From assembly GCF_030272615.1 (NCBI RefSeq), contig NC_081409.1, forward strand, positions 872,689,927-872,753,926: a stretch of 64,000 nt of DNA. Reading direction: 5' to 3'. Of the stretch, positions 56,401 through 64,000 are shown one piece after another. This DNA comes from Cryptomeria japonica (Eukaryota; Streptophyta; Pinopsida; Cupressales; Cupressaceae). Made by a program: the position numbers and the translations under genes. The notes below the pieces were generated by a model. The model did not search any database. It saw only the letters and a list, made by a program, of their open reading frames with translations, and was not told the origin of the DNA. The number at the start of each line of letters is the position of its first letter. Position 1 is the stretch's first letter.

Positions 56401-59375
56401 ACACAATATGACTCCTATGGACACCATAGGATCCATAATGACCCAATATGATGTCATAAGAGGTCGTATGTTGTCCTTAGGGGTCATATGGTGTTCTATG
56501 ACCCCTTAGGACACCATATGACCCCTAACGATACAATTTGGTGTCTTAAGGGGTCATATGGTGTCCCAAGGGGTCGTAGGACACAATATGACCCCTATGG
56601 AGACCATAGGACCCATGACGACCCAATATGGTGTCATAAGAGGTCGTATGTTGTCCTTAGGGGTCATTTGGTGTCCCATGACCCCTTACGATATAATATG
56701 AGCCATAACAACACAATTTGGTGTCTTAAGGGGTCATATGGTGTCCTAAGGGGTCCGAGGACACAATATGACCCCTTAGGACACCATATGACCCCTAACG
56801 AAACCATATGGTGTCGTAAGGGGTCGTATGTTGTCTTTAGGGGTCATATGGTACCATATGGTGTTGTTAGGGGTCATATGGTGTCCTAAGGGGTCATGGG
56901 ACACCATATGACCCCTAAGGACAACGTACGACACCTTATGACACCATATGGTGTCGTTAGGGGTCATATGGTGTCCCATGACCCCTTAGGACACCATATG
57001 ACCCCTAACGACACCATATGGTGTCATAAGGTGTCGTACGTTGTCCTTAGGGGTCATATGGTGTCCCATGACCCCTTAGGACACCATATGACCCCTAACA
57101 ACACCATATGGTGTCATAAGGGGGTAATATGTTGCCCTTACAGGTCATATGGTGTCCCATGACACCTTAGGACACCATATGACCCATAACAACATAATTT
57201 GGTGTCTTAAGGGGTCATATGGTGTCCTAAGGGGTTATAGGACACAATATGACCCCTTAGGACACCATATGACCCCTTAAGACACCAAATTGTGTTGTTA
57301 GGGGTCATATGGTGAGATAATGGGTCTTAGGACACAATATGACCCCTGAGGACACCATAGGACCCATAACGACCCAATACGGTGTCATAAGGGGTCATAT
57401 GTTGTCCTTAGGGGTCATATGGTATCTTAAGGCATCGTAGGACACAATATGACCCCTATGGACATCATAGGACCCATACCGATCCAATATAGTGTCATAA
57501 GAGGTCATATGTTGTCCTTAGGGGTCATATGGTGTCCTACGACCCCTTAGGATACCATATGACCACTAACGACATAATTTGGTGTCCTAAGGGGTCGTAG
57601 GACACAATATGACCCCTATGGACACCATATGACCCATAATGACCTAATATGGTGTCATAAGAGGTCATATGTTGTCCTTAGGGGTCATATGGTATCCTAT
57701 GACCCCTAACGACACAATTTGGTGTCTTAAGGGGTCATATGGTGTCCTAAGGGGTCATAGGACACAATATGACCCTTGTGGACACCATAGGACTCATAAT
57801 GACCTAATATGGTGTCATAAGAGGTCGTATGTTGTCCTTAGGGGTCATATGGTGTCCCATGACCCCTTAGGACATAATATGGCCCATAACGACACAATTT
57901 GGTGTCTTCAGGGGTCATATGGTGTCCTAAGGGGTTCTAGGACACAATATGACCCCTTAGGACACCATATGACCCCTAACGACACCATATGGTGTCATAA
58001 GGGGTAGTATGTTGTCCTTAGGGGTCATATGGTATCCCATGACCCTTTAGGGCACCATATGACCCCTAACAACACCATATGGTGTCATAAGGGGTCGTAT
58101 GTTGTTCTTAGGGGTCATATGGTGTCCCATCACCCCTTAGGACACCATATGACCCATAACGACACCATATGGTGTCATAAGGGGTCGTATATTGTCCTTA
58201 GGGGTCATATGGTGTCCCATGACCCCTTAGGACACCATATGACCCATAACGACACAATTTGATGTCTTAAGGGGTCATATGGTGTCCTAAGGGGTCGTAG
58301 AACACAATATGACCCCTTAGGACAACATACAACCCCTTATGACACCATATGGTGTCGTTAGGGGTCATATGGTGTCCTAAGGGGTCATGGGACACCATAT
58401 GACCCTTAAGGACAACATATGACCCCTTATGACCATGACCCCTAATGACATCATATGACCTCTAACGAGACTATATGGTGTCGTTAGGGGTCATATGGTA
58501 ACCTAAGGGGTCATATGGTGTCCTAGGACCCCTTAGGACACCATATGACCCCTTAAGACACCAAATTGTGTCGTTATGGGTCATATTGTGTCCTAAGGGG
58601 TCATGGGACACCATATAAACCCTAAGGAAAACATACGACCTCTTATGACACCATATTGGGTCGTTATGGGTCATATGGTGTCCATATAGGTCATATTGTG
58701 TCCTAGGACTCCTTAGGACAACATATGACTCCTGAAGACACCAAATTATGTTTTTAGGGGTCATATGATGTCCTAAGGGGTCGTAGGACACCATATGACC
58801 CCTAAGGACACCATACGACCTCTTATGACACCATATTGGGTCGTTATGGGTGCTATGGTGTCCTAAGGGGTCATATGGTGTCCTAAGGGGTCGTAGGACA
58901 CAATATGACCCCTATGGACATGATAGGACCCATAACGACCCAATATGGTGTCATAAGATGTTCTATGTTTTCTTTAGGGGTCATATTGTGTCCTACAACC
59001 CTTTAGGACACCATATGACCCCTAAGGACACAATTTGGTTCCTTAAGGGGTCATATGGTGTCCCAAGGGGTCATATTGTGTTCTACGACCCCTTAGGACA
59101 CCAAATTGTGTCATTATGGGTAATATGGTGTCCTAAGGGGTCATGGAACACCATATGACCCTGAAGGACAACATACGACCCCTTATGATACCATATGGTG
59201 TCGTTAGGGGTCATATGGTGTCCTAAGGGGTCATATTGTGTCCTACAACCCCTTAGGACACCATATGACCCCTTAAGACACCAAATTATGTCATTATGGG
59301 TCATATTGTGTCCTAAGGGGTAATTGAACACCATATGACCCCTAAGGACAATATACGACCCCTTAGGACACCATA
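53421..59375. repeat. Complex satellite: 20-bp subunits in 180-bp higher-order repeats
   Basis: Basic units are GGGGTCATATGGTGTCCTAA and its reverse complement, alternating with variants (CAATATG, CGTAGG, AATTTG). Anchors of the type GTGTC-T-TAAG after ACACAATTTG recur at 54268, 54449, 55371, 55551 and 55731, giving spacings of 180-181 bp. CATATG makes most units dyadic. Because 180 is divisible by three, the array yields long frames of repeated peptide (DPLGHHMTPNDTIWC, GSYGVLRG); these are not genes. Peptide orientation switches to the minus strand at about 53303-53602, 53962-54174, 56776-56979, 58471-58794 and 59083-59334, so blocks are inverted. Confidence 0.93.
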
Positions 59376-59450
59376 TCTCTTTCTCTGTCTCTGTCTCCCT
59401 CTGTCTCTCTCCACTAATCTCTGTCTCTGTCTCTGTCTCTGTCTCTCTCT
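59376..59450 (+). repeat. (TC)n / CTGTCT microsatellite, right flank of satellite
   Basis: TCTCTTTCTCTGTCTCTG repeats. It is the complement type of the left (GA)n flank, so the array has inverted purine and pyrimidine borders. Confidence 0.85.
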
Positions 59451-59771
59451 AAAATATGAGTAATAAAATTGGATATCGGATATCCGATTTTTTTCATTGC
59501 CATTTATGTGGCAACAGTAAAAAAAAAAGTGGCAACGGGAATATTTTTTGGGACCACAAATTTATAGATTAAAATTGAATATCCGATTTTTGTAAAGAAA
59601 AAGAGCCTTGTGGGCCATTTTGTGGATTCCAACGGCCCACAGTTAGCATATTCTATTTTCTATCGACGATCACGGGTTTTTAGACAGGTTGAGACAAATT
59701 TGTGCTTTTGAGAGATTCTTAAAGTCAAATCTTACATTGACAATCATTTAGGAGCATCTTTGTGGAGGTAA
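59451..59771. other. Spacer between satellite and the transposon-like gene
   Basis: Contains ATTGGATATCGGATATCCGA near 59470, two GTGGCAAC units (59510-59540) and a second ATATCCGATTTT at 59579. It may hold the promoter of the next gene, but no clear TATA box was seen. Confidence 0.45.
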
Positions 59772-61139
59772 ATGGGGAGTAGTAGTCGTCGGAAGTCTAA
59801 ACGCAAAAGACAACTTTCAAATGACCAAATTGAAGTGTATAGAGAAATAGATAGAGAAGGTCATAGGAGGAGAAGACAAGGTATGTTAAATATTGCTAAT
59901 GTTACTTCAAGTGAAGAGGAAATTGAATTTGAAAATGTGTCACAAGTTATTGAAAATGAAAATGTAGATTTTGAAAGTGAAAATTTTGAAAATGTTGAAA
60001 ATGTTGAAAGTGATAATGAAAATGCTCAACATGTGGAAAATTTTGACATAGGAGGTGAACATGTGGAAAATTTTGACATTGGAGGTGAAAATGTGGAAAA
60101 CTTTGACATTGAAGGTGGAATTGCTCAACCAAGTGAACCATATGTAACACCTAATTACTTTATAAATGAAGACCCTCTCATGGATGAACGACAAATTCCA
60201 AATCCAAGACCTTCAAGAACCCCAAAATGGTAACTTGAAATCGATGAGAACATTATTGCGAATCTTGAAGGCAAGAGGTCAACAAGAACCGTTCGGTTTT
60301 GGGCTACACAACTTTTCGACGAAAATTTTAGCAATAAGACATTGACCGAGAAATGCCAACTCTTTGTTCAATTTCTAAATATGATAACGATGAGACCATT
60401 TCTAAACAAATTGAACATTCGTATGAACAAGAAGATGGAGAGAATTTCTATTATTTCCAAAAGTCTATTTGACACTCTCAATTCTATTGGAAAGAATACG
60501 AAAGAAATAGATAAGAGAGTTGCTCGAAGAGTGATTACAACCTCCTTAGTAATCCATCAATTGAGGAAGACTCATCAAATGAGACAAACTTGCGTTGATT
60601 TTAACATAAACTGTAAAACTTTGGATAGAGCACTTGCACGAAGACAAAGACTTGACGATCCACTTCAACAAGATACATGGGCTTTTGGTGGGACGCTTCC
60701 ACGTGTTGATAGAAAGTTGACTGGCAATGTGAAGGAGGAGATTCAACAATTTTGGTACTCTAATTCTAGAGTGTCACCCAATGTAAAGGATGTTTTGAAA
60801 TTAAGAATCAGCAATCGAGACTGCACACCACATCCCAAACATTTCTTGGAATCAAGCCAAACAATGTTGTACAAATTTTTTTGTGAAGTACATCCAACTT
60901 TGCAAATATCACAAAGGGCCTTTGAATCTTTGAATCCATTTTATTGTGTTCCTCTTAAGATTCGTAATACTTGTTGTTGCAAGTACCATGTGGAGTTTTC
61001 AATGTACCATGAAATTTTATGTCATATTCGTTCTACGATGCATACTAATGAGATGTTGCAGGAGTGTGGTGCAATGCTATTTCCGACACTAGTACATTCA
61101 GAGCTGATTTCTGACGACCGTTTGTCGGATTTGCGATGA
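59772..61139 (+). pseudogene. Cys-rich transposon-like protein gene, broken and 3' truncated
   Basis: One frame runs from ATG 59772 to TAA 61137, interrupted by a single TAA at 60231-60233. The N-terminus is basic (RRKSKRKRQ, GHRRRRQG), then acidic, with three tandem copies of VENFDIGGE-type units. After the stop come RSTRTVRFWATQLFDENF, MRQTCVDFNINCKTLDRALA and RRQRLDDPLQQDTWAFGG. Near the end RAFESLNPFYCVPLKIRNTC leads into the cluster CCCKYHVEF. I recall this last pattern from uncharacterised, transposon-associated proteins, where it precedes a catalytic part; here similarity fades after about 61070 and the rest is replaced by CATCGAT-rich DNA. Function is not known. Confidence 0.6.
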
Positions 61140-62317
61140 ATTTTCATCGGAGTGCTGACAAAATCAACCGTCAAAAACTCGGCATCGGATTGGTCGACGA
61201 TGCCATACCTGTCAGAAATACGACAATCCAATGTACTCTGCCGACACTGCATGTCCGCTGGTTACATTGTCGGTCGAAAGCTTGGTAGACATCGTAATTC
61301 CGACGATGATAATTTTTATTAAAAAAAATAAATTATTATCGATATCGGCATTTCCTTCCTTCGATGGCTCTTTTATATCGATGAGACATCACTGGGTCTC
61401 ATCGATACCTTTTGAATTTGGATCGATGAGACCCAGTGATGTCTCATCGATATAAAAGAGCCATCGAAGGAAGGAAACGCCGATGAATTCTAGAAAGGAC
61501 TCATCGAAGATAATAACTTCATCGACAAAAGATATCGAAGAAAGCAGAGAGGGTCTTCATCGACGGGAAAAGTTCTCGAGGAAATAATACTATCGGTGCA
61601 ACATAAAAAGGACCCACCAAAAGGAGCATTTTCATCGAAAGAATAATATCGATCTGACAAAAGGAAGCTATATCGATAAAAGATATCGATGAGGATATAG
61701 GTTTCAAGGAGGTTAAAAGGCATGTTCTTGATATGCGTGGTTTTGCCAATGTAACTTTATCGGTGAGATAATAGACTCATTCATCGATGGGGCATAGTGA
61801 TATCGATGAAAGAAGTATTTCGATGAAAAAATAAAGGAGCACACCGAAGCCCAAGGTTTCTTTGACATAAGACCCGATGGATATCAGATATGTTTCGATG
61901 AGGAGACAACCATACTGACCGAATACAGTATTTTGATGAAGGGAAAAAATACTTGATCGAAGTGATATTCGAAACAAAAGTATTGTCAATAGAAACAAAG
62001 AGATCGATGGACTAAAGAAACAAATGATCGAAAGACATATCCTCATTGAAATGATTATTGATTGCCGTGAAAATAAAAAATAAATCCCATGGAAGGTCAC
62101 ATCGCCATTAAATTCAAACATGTGCCCGAGTGACCATTGTCCAAACCGCCATTACTAACTGATTAAATACGCCATAAGTAGTGGATCAACATCAAAGGAC
62201 ACAACATTAAGGAATTCATAGGTGACGAACTGAAAGTAGGAATTGGGCGAATTCATAGATAAAGCTCAGTAATTCAAAGTAAGTTGTTTCCACGCAGACC
62301 TCTTTTTTAAAATTCAA
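61140..62317. repeat. CATCGAT-rich tract
   Basis: Short units ATCGATGA, TATCGAT and CATCGA recur many times in both orientations, mainly 61340-62060. No coding frame is credible. It may be the leader or LTR of the element carrying the next gene. Confidence 0.55.
61344..61484. repeat. Near-perfect inverted repeat, 63-bp arms, 15-bp loop
   Basis: The arms 61344-61406 and 61422-61484 are reverse complements with one mismatch (GGCATTTCC against GGAAACGCC). The loop is 61407-61421. RNA from either strand would form a long hairpin. Confidence 0.92.
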
Positions 62318-64000
62318 ATGGAATCATCATCTAAAACTAATAAGACCAGAAAGGGAAAAGAACCTATCGCTGCAGAAGAAAAACCTAAAAGATAGAAAAG
62401 GGAAGGGCATTCTTTGGCCCAGGACCTAATTGACCAGTGACCATCATCTAGTTTGAGGTCCAAGAAGATTAGAGTTGATGAGGAAGGCCTGGAGGACCGG
62501 TTTGAGGATCTTGGAGACATATGGACATAATTGAGAGGGTATGAATTATTCATATATGGGTACAACAGAAGAGTTGCCCCTCAACCTATCAAAAATTTAT
62601 GGCGATTGAGCTTAGGAAGGTTAGTTGTGGCTAATGTATTTGTGAATGTGGAGCTCATGAAGGCATTGGCAAACAATTATGACCCTAAAACCAAGACCAT
62701 ATATAGCTACATGGGTGAGCCGATTCTTGCAATCAGAAAGGAGGTTATTGACACCGTGTTCGAGCTGGATTGGGGATTTGAAGAATTGATTGACCTCAAG
62801 AAGTTAACAAGTGAATATTTTAACCTAGAGCACATTTACAAAATGTGGAGACTCCCTATACATAGACCTAGGAATGCAGGGTCCTTAGTGCCACTAGGTC
62901 AGGATGACAAAGTTCCCTATGATGTCAGCTCTTTCCATCCATATTTCAAGTATACCTATTAGTGTGTTGCCCAAGTGGTAGGGATAAAAGCCCATCCTTT
63001 GATGGATGTTGCAGCCATGGTCATTTGTGCCGATTTGCAGTCTAAGGACCCCCGCTTCTTTGATTTTTCTACTTATTTGGTTGAGGTTTTGAATCATGGG
63101 TTAGAAAAGTTAAAGGGGGATGTCATCAATGTTCATTTCAAGCATTATTCCTTACTTATGCATATGCTATTGTATGTGGGCCAAGATGAAGGGTTATGGC
63201 CAGAAGAGTTATGTGTGAGGACATATGACAATGTTGGGATGAGAAAACCAGTGCAACTATGGGTTTCTTCATGGGACCAAAGGTATGTGAATAATCAATA
63301 TTGGTATTTTGAGGAGTTCTTTGTCAAGCCATTATATAGGCTGTTGGGATGCCCGTGTGATCATTCCCTTGCACCAGAGGTTCAAAGATTCCTAAGACCA
63401 AAAGATTTCACTGAAGATCCCTCAATTGAACACAATTGGGGAGATTGGTATTGTTTTTCAGACTGCACACAAGTCAGGGTATACGGGTTCGGAGGGAGAC
63501 CATACTTACTACCACTTACAGTCCCTAACAGAGTGGCTTGTTTGGAAATTGTGAGGCAACTATCAATAGTGAGTACAGAACATCTGACAAGCCATGGGGA
63601 ATAATCAATTGTACCTGGGTTGTTAGTATTTTCAGATTTTATTGTGAAAAGTTCAAAGATTTATGGCCTGCTGCACACAAAATTGGATTATTATGGCATG
63701 GCTATGAGGGATCCAAGGCCCAATTTTTATCTTGAAGGATACATAAGGATAGCCTGGTCATCACAAAAGTTGAAGGTTGGAGAGTATAAATCTTACCTAC
63801 TAGATGACCTCATTAAGAACATTGGTAGAGAAGAGGCTAGAGTGAAGCGAATAAAGTTTGAGAAAGCAATGCAGGCTTATGAATGGAATCTTTTTAGAAG
63901 GAAAATGGATGAGAAAATGCTATAAAAGATTGAAGACCCCTTGGAGTTGGCCAACAAACTCGTGGATCATGAATTGGAAATACTTGAGGGAGTCCTGCCT
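62318..64000 (+). pseudogene. Unrecognised long protein gene with in-frame stops, runs off the window
   Basis: From ATG 62318 one frame continues to the window end, broken by stops at 62393 (TAG), 62438 (TGA), 62528 (TAA), 62960 (TAG), 63602 (TAA) and 63923 (TAA), with no frameshift needed. The N-terminus is Lys/Glu-rich (KTNKTRKGKEP). Later segments: MGEPILAIRKEVIDTVFELD, YDVSSFHPYFKYTY, HPLMDVAAMVICADLQSKDP, HYSLLMHMLLYVGQDEGLWP, PVQLWVSSWDQRYVNNQYW, and GRPYLLPLTVPNRVACLEIV. A charged, probably coiled-coil tail follows (EEARVKRIKFEKAMQAYEW). I do not recognise the family. Its general look resembles plant transposon-encoded accessory or gag-like proteins, which is a weak guess. Confidence 0.6.

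Noticed and set aside
53584-59334. Many long open frames in the satellite (repeated DPLGHHMTPNDTIWC-type peptides)
   Set aside because: They follow from a 180-bp repeat divisible by three and appear on both strands; no start context or non-repeat sequence supports a protein.
53421-59375. TTAGGGG/CCCCTAA motifs suggesting interstitial telomere repeats
   Set aside because: They occur inside 20-bp units with other sequence between them, not as head-to-tail telomere repeats.
53421-59375. CRISPR-like array of short repeats
   Set aside because: There are no unique spacers between repeats and the context is a plant genome.
61022-62121. Several minus-strand frames of 74-114 codons in the CATCGAT tract
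   Set aside because: Repeat-derived sequence with no domain; they overlap the hairpin.

Overview
The window is plant nuclear DNA made almost entirely of retrotransposons nested inside one another, with few or no intact host genes. Both plant LTR superfamilies are present (Ty3/gypsy and Ty1/copia with tRNA-Met-type primer sites). A plant mobile domain (PMD) reading frame, broken CIPK-kinase and PPR exons and a plant-type tRNA-Ala relic also point to a vascular plant. The density of old nested insertions suggests a very large genome, possibly a gymnosperm; that is inference, not proof.

Layout. 1-1067: part of a minus-strand gypsy LTR, abutting the 3' end of a copia element whose LTR (1172-2118 and 9949-10055) is split by element A (2119-9948). 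A is a complete, young-looking gypsy-type element with two LTRs, CCGGT target duplications, gag and a protease-like frame, but no reverse transcriptase or integrase. 10056-32078: element C, an old decayed relative of A, cut into five pieces by copia B (12459-18450), an unclassified insertion (18561-25889) carrying copia D (19797-25544), a gypsy LTR (about 26333-27755) and a 2.8 kb copia LTR (29136-31900).

32079-37975: gypsy element G, whose interior has collapsed to the integrase end, a spacer and an antisense PMD gene relic with its own TATA-like box, short first exon and splice donor. 37976-47901: dispersed repeats, a copia 3' LTR, small pieces of CIPK and PPR genes and a tRNA-Ala pseudogene. 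47902-52085: copia F, truncated at its 5' end, with reverse transcriptase and RNase H cleanly deleted.

53094-59450: a 6 kb satellite built from 20-bp subunits in 180-bp higher-order units, flanked by (GA)n on the left and (TC)n on the right, with a GGATATCC palindrome outside each. It is followed by a broken Cys-rich transposon-like gene (59772-61139), a CATCGAT-rich tract holding a 63-bp-arm hairpin (61344-61484), and a long unrecognised pseudogene (62318 to the window end).

Most interesting points: (1) every interpretable in-frame stop in copias D and B fits C-to-T or G-to-A change at Gln, Trp or Arg codons, mostly CAG to TAG; (2) A and C share a stop at the same codon between gag and protease; (3) the antisense PMD gene in G; (4) the satellite with mirrored flanks beside a transposon-like gene; (5) a 34-bp duplication around copia D, which has a truncated 3' LTR.
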